Below are positions 46,983-58,801 of a DNA stretch of 64,000 bases, piece by piece (within the stretch, counting starts at the first letter, position 1; every line of letters starts with the position of its first letter). Position numbers and translations under genes: made by a program. Below the pieces are notes generated by a model. That model had not been told where the DNA came from, did no database searches, and saw nothing but the letters and a program-made list of their open reading frames with translations. The DNA comes from Megamerina dolium (lineage: Eukaryota; Arthropoda; Insecta; Diptera; Megamerinidae), in the NCBI GenBank assembly GCA_963854835.1, contig OY978526.1:46911140-46975139 (forward strand). The letters run 5' to 3'.

Positions 46983-48420
46983 TGAGATAAAGATTCTACT
47001 GCATCTGGAATTGTATGTGAACCAGATAATACGTCATCCACATAGGTTTCTTTGAAGATTATTTTTTCCACGAGAGGGAAATTCTTCTTGGAATCCTTAG
47101 CCAATTGTTGCAGTGTTCTAATGGCTAAATATGGAGCGCAATTTACACCAAATGTTACTGTCTTCAATCGGAAATCTTGAATTGGAGAATTTGGTGACCT
47201 GCGAAAGAGAATACGCTGGAAATCCTGGTCGTCATGGTGGACAAGAATTTGTCGGTACATCTTTTGTACATCACCATTGAAAACAAATTGATATAGTCGC
47301 CACCTCAGGATGAGAACCATGAGATCTGGTTGTAATGTGGGACCTATATGTAATACGTCGTTAAGAGAATGGCCTGAGCCGCTGCTTCTTGCGTCATTAA
47401 AAACAACACCCACTTTGGTGGTTTTCTTTTCTGGCCTCACCACTGCATGATGTGGCAGGTAAAAGGAGAATTACTTGCCATCAGAGATGATTTCATGCGA
47501 GCCTGTGGGTTCCATATGATCCAGCGTGAGGTATTCTTCGAGAACCTCATCGTAAATGGCTTTGAGATCGCCTTTATAAATAAATATGTGGCACATAAAG
47601 CCCCAAAGGGCTCATTGGCCGAGCTTCTCTTCCATTACTGTTGTGCGTCTTAAATTTTGGACAATATTAGAAAGGTCCTACTTATTTTAGCCGGTTCCGA
47701 ACGGCAGAACACTTGTGACATCACTTTTTCTGAGCTTTGTCACAGAGTTCTTTTAGAAGCTTTTTCATGGCAAGTTGTTACTGTCGGAAGAATTGCCAAT
47801 TGCTTGCCGACAGGTGGGTACCGTTCGAAAGAAAAATCTTATCGATATTAAATTTGTTATGCATCAGTCGGGGATTGAACCACGACCTACAGATCAAAAG
47901 GCGAACACACTAACCACTGAGCTACGGAACCCAGAGACGGCGGAGATCGCCTTTATTTGAAAAAATTTTTCCATACTGCGAAATTGATTATATGCTATGG
48001 TTCGGGAGTGACCAAGAGCCGTAAGAGCGGGAAAACTGGATTTAAATGGAAGCCTGACCACATATCTTCCATCTGACCAACGAGATGTGGTCCTCTGATA
48101 GTAGTCATCACAGGCTATATCTTCTTCCGATACTTGAGCTGGCTGACTCACTTCTTCCTGCTCCCAAAACTTCCTTAGTTGAGAACTAAGAAGTTCATTG
48201 GAAATTTCCTCTACCTGTGTCGAGAATGTTGACACTTTTTGAGAGATAGGGCCGCTAATTATCCAGCCAAATATCGTATTCTGTGCGAGAAGGCTTCCAC
48301 AGATATTATGGCGGATTCCGGTAAGGAGGATTTGAGGAATCAAATCACTACCTATGACCATGTCAATTTGCGCCTGCACGAAGCAATTCGAGTCAGCCAA
48401 ATCTAACATTTCGAATTGCT
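46979..48420 (-). pseudogene. BEL/Pao reverse transcriptase, split by a SINE
   Basis: The upstream part (48409-47957) has DLADSNCFVQAQIDMVIGSD, NTIFGWIISGP and DGRYVVRLPFK. The SINE follows, and the frame resumes at about 47563 with the leader of the RT palm. The 47443-46979 segment has the block GDVQKMYRQILVHHDDQDFQ, VTFGVNCAPYLAIRTLQQLA and the catalytic site ETYVDDVLSGS. A stop lies just upstream of 47443. BEL/Pao RT copies the RNA into cDNA. Confidence 0.9.
47578..47942 (-). mobile_element. Complete tRNA-derived SINE, 365 bp, with 14-bp target duplication
   Basis: GAGATCGCCTTTAT flanks the insertion (47564-47577 and 47943-47956). On the minus strand the element starts CGCCGTCTCTGGGTTCCGTA. 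It has an A-box (TAGCTCAGTGGTTAG) and a B-box (GGTTCAATCCC), then about 270 bp of tRNA-unrelated body, and ends GGGGCTTTATGTGCCACATA followed by TTTATTT. A perfect 14-bp duplication shows LINE-type target-primed integration and a fairly recent event. It lies inside the BEL reverse transcriptase. Other copies: 2125, 4082, 4316, 8322. Confidence 0.95.
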
Positions 48421-48429
48421 GCCAATCGA

Positions 48430-50251
48430 GCTTACAAATTTACAAATGGGTAGAAATTTGGTCAATTGTGAGAGTACAATTGCCCGTGTCTGTAACTTTT
48501 TATTAGCCTTTGGGGCGACTAACGTAACGGTACAAGTTTGGTTAGAGTTTTCGGTGGTTTTACCACCCATTCCAGAAATTTCGACGTGAGTTGCTTGCGA
48601 AGGAAGCCTCAGACGATTTTGTACCTTGGTAGAGATGAATGTTCGTTGAGAATCTTAGTCGATGAGTGCTCGAACCTTGTGAAGTTCTCCAAGATGCTCT
48701 ATAGAGACAACAGCTGTGGGCAAAAGAGTTATTTCTTCATTTGAGGTGAACAATGCTTGCACCTTTGAAGAAGATTTGGAGCATGATGAGCAGGGTTGCT
48801 CATCTTCGGATGATCGGTCCTGAGATCTCCGGCTTCTCGAGTTTCTTGAGGGGGTTATCGTCTGCTGCGTGCTCTTTTTCTTATTGTGCGGCTGAAGCGT
48901 GGAGGTTTGCGCCAAAACCTTGGTGTACCTACTGGGAATATTATCAGGTATGTGAAGCATCGTGTGATGCCTTCGCTGACATTGCAAACAGGAGTGTTTG
49001 CTCTTGCAGTCCCGTTTATGGTGAGTAAAGGCCAGGCAGTTCTCACAGAGATTGTGTTCTCGAACTAGCCTCACTCTATCACGAACAACTAACTTTTTAA
49101 ACCGCTCACAGGATTTAAGCGAATGTGCGGCTTCGCAGATTGGACTAGAGAATGCCCGATTGCTTTCTGCAAAAAAGTTTTGGGTTTTGTTCTGGGATCT
49201 GTTTTGTGGAAATCCTGGTTTATTTGGCTTGACGCTGTTGAGCCTCTCCACGACTTCATACCTGAGAGTCAGGAATTCGTCCATTTGCTGCCATGTTGGG
49301 AGATCCTTGCGGGAACTTAGGGATTGTTCCCAGAGAGCCAAGGAATCTTCAGGCAGTTTTGAACAGCAGATATGCACCAGGATCGGGTCCCAATTCTCTG
49401 TCGAGACGCCTTGAGAGGATAAGACGGACAGAGAATTATTGATCGTGGTTTGCAATTTCTGAATTGCCTCGCTATTCTCGTAACTCACTTGAGGGAGGTT
49501 CAAGAGAGTTTTTATCTGCTTATCGACCAGAATTCGCTTGTTTTCGAAGCGGGCCTTTAGCGCATTCCATGCCAACTCGAAATTTTCGTTGTTGAGCGCG
49601 TACTGCTTCACAATAGCTCCAGCTTTTCCTGCAGTTTTGTATCGGAGATGATACAGTTTTTGGGCAGAAGAGAGTTTAGGGTGGTTTATGTAAACCGCCG
49701 TAAACATGTCGCGGAAGGACGTCCATTCTTCGTACCCGCCGGAAAATGTTTCGGTATCACAAGTAAGAACAGTCAGGCAAATCGCGGAATTATTTGCCTG
49801 CTCTGTTGCAGAAATAGAGGTAATTTCTGCTTGTGATGGAAGTTGCAATCTGGAGGCTGATTGAACTTCTAAGAGATCCGAAATCTGTGCTCGCTGCCAG
49901 TTTGAAATTACTGGGCAGCTCGTCCTCATCCGTTAAACCTGCTCCTCTAAACGTGGACTTGACTTGCTCATAATAGCTACACAAGTTCTCGAGCTTAGCC
50001 TTCAGGAGAGAAGGTGTTAAGTCTTCAACCGGAATCGTTAAAAACTTCGTGCAGAAATGCACCAGGTTGTCCGCCTCGAAAATGAACTCATTCATGGAGG
50101 GGTCATAAGCTCTTTTCCTAGGAGTTTTTTTTGTTTCGGATGGAACTTTTGGCATTTTTTCTACTGCGCCTTTTGGAACAGCACCAGCTGACTCTGCCCT
50201 ACGACCTTCAGAGGTTATTTCCTGCTTTTCTGGTGATTTCGTCACTGGCAT
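48430..50251 (-). pseudogene. BEL/Pao gag and start of protease
   Basis: The first part (50251-about 49800) has a charged N-terminus and NEFIFEADNLVHFCTKFL. After a shift the frame from 49929 gives the gag core (FSGGYEEWTSFRDMFTAVYI, then YHLRYKTAGKAGAIVKQY, then LVHICCSKLPEDSLALWE) and two zinc knuckles (CENCLAFTHHKRDC and CLQCQRRHHTMLH). The protease begins with LLPTAVVSIEHLGELHKV. Its active site reads A-L-I-D-stop-D-S instead of an intact DxG, at about 48660-48650, after which the frame continues (QRTFISTKVQNRLRLPSQ). So the protease is both interrupted and mutated. Confidence 0.9.
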
Positions 50252-50444
50252 ATTTAACCGAATCTATCAAAATTTGTGGAGTGAAGAGAGTATCAAATAA
50301 TGCACCAAAATGCATTATGCGACGATATCGTTATAGAGAAATTTATCGATCGATAACAGAAATGTTATCGATATAATGTGTAAATTAGACTTTTTTTCCA
50401 AATATGCTGCTGCAAGGGTATTGCAGTCTCAAAGTTTGAAATCC

Positions 50445-50564
<120 letters not shown>

Positions 50565-50577
50565 AAATGTGTATATA

Positions 50578-52228
50578 CAGTGGCTCACAGCTTATTTCGT
50601 ACAGTGTATATATTTTTATGTAAATGGCTGTAACATCGAAACTAAAAAACTTATCGATAAGTTTTGAATGTAGATGTCTGTGTATGTGTTTAGTAAACCT
50701 AATAAGAAAACGGGGAACCCCAAAAATTGTTCTTTTTGTCATGCAAGAGAGAAAAACTATTGATCAGCTGATTTTCAGCTCACATCTTATTTCGTACACA
50801 AACTTCAATGTAAGTAAGTTTCATTCTGCCGCGCAGTTACAAAGTTTTTTTGAATTGTATGAGTTTTTGGACCTTTTTAACTATTATAACAATTTTTATT
50901 ATTCTTATTTTAAATAGTTAAAGTGCTGTAAATTAAACATTTAGCGTTATGGGTCGTCGTACAACGATGGAACAGCGTAAACTGGTAATTAACCATTTTA
51001 GGAAAGGTCAGAGTGTGCGAAAAATTGCTGAAATGACAAATTTAAGTGCCTCAACTGTCCAATACATCATTCAACGCTTCATTCGCGAAAATCGGTTGGA
51101 GAACAAGGGCAGAGAAGCACCTAATAAGATTTTCAACGCATCAGACGAGCGTTATATTGTACGAAAAATTAAGAAAAATCCAAAGTTATCCACTCCGAAG
51201 TTGGCTGCAGAGGTTCAGCGTGAAATAGGAAAATCATCCAGTGCTGAAACTGTCCGACGTGTGCTGCGCAATCATGACTTGAACGGTCGAGTAGCCCGAA
51301 AGAAACCATTCATTTCAAAAATGAATATACAACGCCGACTTGACTACGCCAAAGAGCATATTATTAAGACTCCTGCGTTCTGGAATACCGTTATTTTCGC
51401 GGATGAGTCTAAGTTTAATATTTTTGGCTCGGACGGAATGTCATATGTTTGGCGTAAAGCGAATACCGAGCTAAACAAGGAGAACCTTAAGCCCACAGTG
51501 AAGCATGGTGGCGGTAGCGTGATGGTTTGGGCCTGTATGTCAGCAGCCGGAGTAGGTGAATTGGTTTTTATTGAGGGAACAATGGACAAAATGAAGTACC
51601 TCGAGATTCTGAAAAACAATTTACTTCAAAGTGCAGACAAACTGGGTTTGCGGGAAGAATTTCGGTACTACCAAGATAATGACCCAAAACATAAATCTGG
51701 GATTTGCAATCTTGGCTTATTTGGAACTGCCCACACTTGATGTCTCCACCACCACAGTCATCTGACATGAATGTGATTGAAAATCTTTGGTCTATTTTGG
51801 ACAATAAAATAAGAACACACAAGATTTCTAATAAGCAAGACCTAAAGAAGGTACTGATGGAGGAATGGAAAAAAATCACACCAGACATCACTCAAAAATT
51901 GGTGGATTCAATGCCAAATAGACTCCAGGCTGTCATTAACGCTAAGGGATGTCATACTAAATATTAAAATCAACTTACTTTGTTTTTAGTTTGAACTTAA
52001 AGAGACTGTACGAAATAAGCTGTGACATGAATTTTCCTATTTTTTTCTTATTTTATTTTTTTATAGTGTCAAACACTAAAATTTTGAAAAAGTAAATTTT
52101 GGAAAATAAAAAACAAACCTTCCTTTCAAAAATGGCATTTATATTTTGTTCAAATTTTTGCTATATTAGGAATTACGACTGCAGCAATTTTTAAACTGTC
52201 ACTGTACGAAATAAGCTGGGAGCCACTG
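50578..52228 (+). mobile_element. Tc1-like transposon, nearly intact, 1651 bp
   Basis: The outer ends read inward CAGTGGCTCACAGCTTATTT and CAGTGGCTCCCAGCTTATTT. Each has an inner related block about 200 bp inside (CAGCTCACATCTTATTTCGT near 50777, the inverted equivalent near 52005), so it is again an IR/DR element. TA flanks both ends (50576-50577, 52229-52230). The right TA contains the first base of the adjacent provirus LTR. The transposase has a single one-base deletion. Confidence 0.95.
50949..51967 (+). pseudogene. Tc1-family transposase with one frameshift
   Basis: The first frame (50949-51740) starts MGRRTTMEQRKLVINHFRKG. It contains the helix-turn-helix QSVRKIAEMTNLSASTVQYI and the first two catalytic blocks, FADESKFNIFG and YQDNDPKHKS. 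At about 51711 one base is missing, and the second frame (to 51967) carries the Glu block SDMNVIENLWSILDNKI and the C-terminus GCHTKY. Apart from that single base the protein is complete at about 340 residues, the usual Tc1 length. The Pro of the usual SPDLNPIE motif is also changed. Either the copy is recently dead or the base is a sequencing error. Confidence 0.9.
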
Positions 52229-52229
52229 T

Positions 52230-52663
52230 AATTAAAGGGGGGACGTAGCACTGGGGAATGAGTTCAAAATCTTATTTGAAACTCTCAACCTTTTTCTTTT
52301 AAGCGGAAACTTCTTCGTTTTCGCTAACGTTCAACGGAGTCTCAAATCGGAAAAGAAACGCGACTTCTTTGTTTTGCTTCTTGCTGAGAACTGATTCTTT
52401 ATTCGTTCTTTTTAATCTTACGTTCTACTTATCTGTGCGCGCAGGCACTTGTATGGATAAATGTATGTATGTATAAATGTATGTGTGTGTGTGTGTTTGG
52501 TTGTTTGCATGCATTCCATAGTGAGCGTTATTTGCTTGGTCAGCGGAAAAGTGTAACCAAGTTGCATTCGTTTCAAGAAAGAGTTCGTGTTAGAAGTCTT
52601 TCTTGAAATGAATTTTGTTTATTTATTATTTTGTGTGGGTAGTGTAGGACACAATATGTGACT
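52230..52663 (-). repeat. 3' LTR of the env-bearing provirus
   Basis: 434 bp. It is identical by eye to the 5' LTR except for four substitutions within its first 30 plus-strand bases. Confidence 0.95.
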
Positions 52664-53124
52664 CCTCCACCCCTAGATTCAACGGTCCCTGTTGAATTAT
52701 TTTTATTTTATTTATTTATTTTTTTTTTTTTTCTTTTCGTCTTTTGGCATGTTGCAATTTTCTTATTCGTAATTGTACATAATTCCATTCTAAGATTATA
52801 AATTTAATGGTATTAATTATAAGATATAATTTTTTTCTCTTTTTTTTTTTTTAAATTATACTTGAAGGATTTATTTTATTTATGTTGCTTAAAATTATAT
52901 TTAAAGGATTTCTTCATTTGCGTTATTTAAAATTATATTTAAGGGATTACTTTATTTGCGTTAAACTACAATATATTTATTTTATATAGTGTCTTACATT
53001 GAGATGGAAAAAGTGCTTCACATGGATAGAAAGTGTTTAGTTCAGATGGACAAATTAATCGTTGCCGATATTAATTCATAAAAAATAGTGGGATAATATT
53101 TTGTTTTTGCTAAGTATTCTGTAG
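52664..53124 (-). other. Polypurine tract and env-LTR spacer with 50-bp tandem repeats
   Basis: Next to the LTR the minus strand has the polypurine run AGGGGTGGAGG that primes plus-strand synthesis. Further on, three degenerate repeats of about 50 bp lie at about 52850-52975 (the phrase AAAATTATATTTAA plus GGATT recurs). No coding potential. Confidence 0.7.
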
Positions 53125-54584
53125 CTATAACTGCATTGTTGTAACTTCTACTCTATTCTGTCCATTTTTTGGACCTAACAGTGGGCCAATTATGGTTTCT
53201 GATTTTTGAGTGTCTCTTTCATTTGGGGCTGATTGAATAGCCAGTTCTACGTTTACATTAGTGTTCCTCTTATTTTTGTTATATATTATACATATTATTA
53301 AGATTCCTATCGCTATCAATAGTATTGTTAATGCGCTTATACCGTAACTGATATCTTTGTGCAGTTTTAGTTCTTCGAGTTTATTAATGTTTTCTTTTTG
53401 TTTTATTATTATTTCCGAAAAGTTTATTTCTCTTTCAAAGTGTACTGTGTTATTTTCTTTTTCGGGGTAGATGTATTTTTCTTCAACGATGACTTTTGTG
53501 TTTTGAAATATTTCGTTATTTATCTGAATTCTACAATTGTAAAAGTTTATTAGTGCGTTACCTTCAAACACGATTTCCCTATTATCGCAATTCTGTTTTA
53601 TCTCTATTTTATTTGCATTTTTTATTAAAATCGTATCATCTTCGATATTCTCGGTTGTTGTTTTATTATTATGTTTTGATTTACATTGGTTAAATGGGCA
53701 AATGCTGATTTCTTTTAAATTTTTGAGGTGTGCTTTCTCTGTAAATTTGTATATTTTGTTTCCTATTGTAATGACGTATTTCTGTTCCTCTATAATTTCG
53801 AAATGTTGTTTATTGGGTATTGGGGTTATTAATGTTAGATCTGCTTTAATGTATGATGTTGGTATTTTTATAGCTAGGATTAACGAGTCATCTTTGTATG
53901 AAAGAAGTCCCATTTCTACATTTTTTAATTTATACACATCGATGTTAAATTTCTCGATTTCTTCTGTCGATAATATACTGGGGTGTAATATATTATGTTT
54001 TGCTGAGGCTATGTTGTCTTGAATCTGTTCAATTTTACTTTCTAAGTATTTGAGTTTGAGCATTTGATCAAAGTAGAGCATGTGTTTTTAAGTGTGTTTA
54101 TGGACCTGTTAAAATTGTCGTTTATATATATTTGTTTATTTACCGTTTCTATTATATTGTGGTTATTTTTTTCTATTATATCTAGGTGCTGTAATATATT
54201 TTCTCTATCCTCATTATCCATTGTTCCAAAAAGCCATTTTTGTGTGGTCCCTATAATATTTATTAATCCCCTACGTTTCCTACTTCCTTCTATTGGCATT
54301 AGTGTATTTATTTTTGCTTTAATAATTTTTATTTCTTCGTATAGCCTTTCTCTGTCGTTGATGGTGAACTGGTTAAGGTTATCTTCTAAATTATGTTCTA
54401 TTTTATTTATAATTTGTTTAAATTCATTAGGGTGTATTATATGTATTACCGTTGTCGTTTGATTTATTATTTCTATTTCTCTGATCCTTATTTTCGCGTA
54501 CCCCGTTTCGTTTTCCAGTTTATTGATCTGTAGAAGTGCGTTGATTGTCGTTATTATCATTAGTAGTATTGCGATTTTCGCCAT
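53125..54584 (-). pseudogene. Insect endogenous retrovirus env (fusion glycoprotein), one frameshift
   Basis: The first frame (54584-54042) begins with a hydrophobic signal peptide (MAKIAILLMIITTINALLQ). It reaches a furin-like site RKRR at about residue 104 followed by a Gly-rich fusion-peptide-like start (GLINIIGTTQKWLFG). The second frame (54081-53125) continues with a coiled-coil-like region, several Cys residues and a C-terminal membrane anchor (about 20 hydrophobic residues near 53290-53350). The frames overlap at 54042-54081, where a one-base indel in a short A-run breaks the gene. Env proteins of this group are related to baculovirus-type fusion proteins. The gene is non-functional as read. 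Confidence 0.85.
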
Positions 54585-57500
54585 TTTGATCCTGAAATTT
54601 AAATTTTCGTTTAACTTGGGTTTTGTATGCTTTTCTAAAATTCGAATCTTTAGATACTAAATGATTTCCCTCTTCTCTAAAGTTATCTACTCTTTTATAT
54701 CTTGGTTGCGTTTTACTAACCCTATAGTTCTTTATGTAATTATTTTGAAAATCCTGTATGTTTACTCTATTCTCCCTGTTATTGATATTATTTATCCTAA
54801 CTTCTTTCTGTTTTTGTAGGTTTTCTGCAAATTCAGTTAGTTCTTGTTCAGAAAGTAGGTTATTTATGAAATCGATTGGTCTCCTTTTTATCGTAGAATG
54901 TATGGTATTATTGTAAGCGGTTATTGCTTTGGATACCTTTTCTTTTAAATCATCGCTATTATCTGTATCAGCATTAAAAAGTCTTAAGTGTTCATTTAAT
55001 GTAGAGTGTAGTCTTTCAACATCTGCGTTCCCTGTCTTATTATAAGTGGTTGTTAGGTGTAGATTTATTTTGTTATCCTTTAGAAATTGTTTGATTGGTA
55101 CTGATCCAATTCGTTGTCTGTTATTAAAGTTTCCGGTTTGCCTAAATATTGAATTCTTTCTTTTATGGCATTTATAATTGATATCCAAGTTCTGTCTTTT
55201 AATGATTTGGCTGTTGCGTATTTAGTTAATCTATCGATGCTTGTGAGGTACATTACGCCTCTTTGTGGGTACCAAATATCAAAATGAACAATTTCATTAT
55301 GTTTCCTGGGAGTTTCTGTGATATTTAAACTATGTTTGATAGGGTTCCTGTCGAATTTCGCTTTGTTACATATTTCACAATTATTGATGTATTTCTGTAT
55401 TTCCTTTTGTAGTTTGGGGTAGTAATGTGTTTTCTTTATTTCCTCCAATATTTCATTTATTCCCCTGTGATTATTTTCTAAGTGTTTCTCTTCGATCAAT
55501 GTTAAAAGTTCTCCTCTATCTATTATGTCTTTTAGAATTATATTCGATCTCATTACCTTTAAGCTTGTGTTGTTTGCGAAAAATTTTATATATAACTCTT
55601 GAAATTGTAGGAATAATTTGTCATCTGGGCAATAAATTACGATTATTCCTTTTCCAGGTAAATTTTCTTGCATTAATTTTAAAATGTCACTTTCGAGTGT
55701 TACATTTATTGTGCTTCTTATTCTCTTTTGATATATTATTTTCTTTGTTACTGTTTGTCTTTGCGCTCTTTCAATTATCAGTTGATTTTTATATATGTTG
55801 ATTGCATTCTCCGTTATTTTTATGAAGTGTGTACTATCAGTTTCTGCACTGTGTATTGTGTTTATATCGTCATCATCGAATATTTCGTTTAGATTTAACC
55901 CCATCGCATTACTATTTTCGTAATTTAGTCTGCTTAAACCATCAGCAATTACGTTTTCTTTTCCTTTTATATAATTAATATCAAAATCGAACTCATTTAG
56001 CTTTATTTTCCATCTTTGGAGTTTAGCATTTGGTTCTTTTAAGTTGTTCAGCCAGATTAATGGTCTATGATCTGTTCTGATAGTGAAGTGACGGCCAAAT
56101 AAGTATGGACGGAAATATTTCGTCGCCCAAACTATCGCAAGTAATTCTTTTTCTATTGTACTGTAATTCTTTTCATGCCCGTTTAGTGATCTACTCGCAT
56201 AACAGATAACTTTATCGGTTTGTAGTAATGCCGCGCCTAAAGCAAAGTTGCTGGCATCTGTCACTAGTGTGAAGGCTTTACTGAAATCTGGGTGAACTAA
56301 AATTGGTTCTGCTTTTATTAGTTCCTTTAATTTATTAAATGCTTTTATATAATCTTTATCATTGCAGTTTATTTTCGCATCTTTCTTCAAGTACTTAATC
56401 ATGTGATACGCAATTTTCGAATAATCTTTGATAAATCTTCTATAATATCCTGTAATTCCTAAGAATGCTTTTATCTCCTTAACGCTTTTTGGAAGTAGAA
56501 TCTTTTCTATTGCTTCCACTTTTTGCGGGTTTGGTTTAATACCTTCTTTTGTAATCAAATGGCCTAGGAACTTTGTCTCTTGCCTTAAAAAGTCGCATTT
56601 ATTTATTTGTATTTTTAAATTTTTCTCCTTCAATCTCATTAAAATTTTACTCAACGATTCTAGGTGTTCTTCTACGCTTGTAGAAAATACTAGGATATCG
56701 TCCATGTATACACTACAAATTTTTCCGATATATTCTTTTAGAATTTCGTTCATTAACCTTTGGAACGTTGCTGGTGCATTTCGCAGTCCAAAGGGCATTC
56801 TTAAAAATTCATAATGTCCGTTTGCAGTGGAGAACGCTGTTTTATGTATGTCGCGTTCGTCCATTTCAATTTGATGAAAACCTTTGGCTAAATCAAGCGT
56901 TGAAAAATATTGGTATCTTCCCAATTTGTCAAATATATCGTCTATATTTGGAATTGGAAATCTGTCTTCCGTACTTACGCTATTCAACTTCCTATAGTCA
57001 ATTACAAGACGCCATTTTTGTTCGTTGGATGCGTCCAGCTTCTTTGGTACCAGCCAAATAGGGCTGTTGTAAGGGCTAGAGGATGCTCTGATTATGCCTT
57101 GGGATAGCATTTGTTTATTGTCTATTTGTTTTTCTATTTCTGGGTATCGGTAAATTTTGGAGTAAACCGGAATGTCGTTCTTAGTCATTATTCTATGTTT
57201 AGTTGAACTAGTAAATGTTAAATTATCATCTTCATTATAAAATACACTTTTATATCTTTTTAGTATATTTATAAGTCTGTTTCTGTCCATACCGTTAAGG
57301 TGATTAGTATCAACGAATTCTGTGACACATTTGTCTTTTACAGCGTTATTGAAGATTTCCACTTCATTTTCTTTAGAACTTATTCTGCTGTACATTTCTT
57401 CTTCTTTTGTTAAATAAAAATTGATTATTGTTTTATTTGTTTTTAAAATTCTGTTTGGGTAGTCTACTATGCAATTAAGTTTTGTTAAAATATTATTACC

Positions 57501-57776
57501 AATTAGTCCGTCAAAGTTCTTGTTGAAGTTACATTCAAGAAATTCACACATGAACTCTTCTTCATTGAATTCCTTGAACATTGGGAATTTACAAAGTTTC
57601 TTAACTTGTGTTTCTCTTCCCAGTACTGTAACTTGCACATTTACTTCGCTCTTTCATTTCGGGTTACATACACCTTCATTGATCAGACTGAACTCTGCTC
57701 CAGTGTCAATGATGAAATATAGTTTTCTTACGTGTGTATCGATTACTATATAGGGTAATTGTTTTCTGGACCCAAC
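54520..57776 (-). pseudogene. Provirus pol: protease, RT, RNase H, integrase
   Basis: Pol lies in the -1 frame relative to gag, which suggests normal programmed frameshifting. The protease active site is IIDTGAEFSLI (about 57710). An in-frame TGA at 57656-57654 interrupts it. The long frame to 55080 has the RT (VYMDDILVFS active site), RNase H (VTDASNFALGAAL, TDHRPLIWLNNL) and integrase start (HYYPKLQKEIQKYINNCEIC, HFDIWYPQRGVMYLTSIDRL). A one-base loss near 55095, right after the second integrase Asp (LITDNE), moves the rest (TTTYNKTGNADVERLHSTLN, containing the Glu) to a frame ending at 54520. The breaks are few, but the copy is inactive as read. Confidence 0.9.
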
Positions 57777-58801
57777 TGAAAATTTGCGTTTGCATTGCTA
57801 ACGTCCATAGATTCTGGTCTATTACGATTTGTTACTGCTGACCGATTATAATTCCCTGATTGATTGAAATTTCCCGACTGATTAAAATTTCGCATTTGAT
57901 TCCCATTTCTTTGCTGATTAAAATTTCTCTGCGGGTTAAAGTTTCCCGATTGGTTGTAGGTCGTGTTTGTTGTCTGAGTCGACATTCAGGTTTGGCTTGA
58001 TCTGTTGCCATTGTTATTGTAATTATTGTTGTTACTATTTGCATTTATTGGGACATGGCCACCATTATACCCGTTCTGTGGCGTGTAATTGTTATAATTA
58101 TTGTAATTCCTATTATAATTGGGGACGTTATTCCTATATTGATTGGGTCTGAAAAATGTTCTATTATTAACGTTGTCGCTAAAATTAGTCCTACGATAGC
58201 TATTCGGGTTAGGATCTTTCCTTTCTTGCCCGAGTGCTGTGAAGGATTGATGGCGAGCTTCTAAAATTATTTTATACGCTTTATCTAGAGTATCAGGGTT
58301 TCTAGCTATAATCATTGTTTTTGTTGGCTCTGGAAGGTGTTCTTTAAATGCTTGTAGCGCTATTCTGTTGACTTCCGCGGTTGAGAAATTCAAATCATTA
58401 TGTGCTAATATTCTGTTATGTAATTTATTTCTGATTTTGTTAATTCTGAAATGATAGTTCTCTATCGTGGAATCGAGTCTGATGGTTTTCAGCTCGTCCA
58501 TAAGTTCCGTTGAACTTCTCTTTTCCCCGCAATTACTCAAAAGTATTGGTTTCAATGTTTCCCAATTACTGACTTGCCCATATCTATGAATTACTTCCCT
58601 TGTTTTTCCTACGCATCTACCTTTCAGATAATTAAACAAAATTCTTTGATTATTTGTATCAAAGCTTGTTATTGGGGGTAATATGTCCTCGACTTGTCTT
58701 ATGAAATCTGTTAATTGATTCGGATCACGTCCGTCGAATTCTGCGATTCCATTAATGCAGTTTAAAATAAGTTGAAAATGTGAAACGATATTTGGATCCA
58801 T
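57746..58801 (-). pseudogene. Provirus gag with one in-frame TGA
   Basis: The frame is open for 271 codons (capsid-type helices, e.g. DFIRQVEDILPPITSFDTNN and EVNRIALQAFKEHLPEPTKT). It then turns into an Asn-rich tail, hits TGA at 57988-57986 and continues in the same frame from the next codon (ATG) for 79 codons of NFNQSGN-type repeats to 57746. No zinc knuckle is present, as is usual for errantivirus gag. A CGA-to-TGA change is the simplest explanation, but readthrough cannot be excluded. Total length without the stop would be about 350 codons. Confidence 0.85.

Larger units (their letters stand above)
44700..50251 (-). mobile_element. BEL/Pao retrotransposon coding region, LTRs not found
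   Basis: The minus strand carries gag, protease, RT, RNase H and integrase in BEL/Pao order over 5.5 kb, with a few stops and one-base shifts. LTRs could not be found on either side: the coding region begins at 50251 next to (TA)n-rich DNA and fades out near 44700. A complete SINE (47578-47942) interrupts the RT. The element is dead but the coding sequence is well preserved. Confidence 0.9.
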
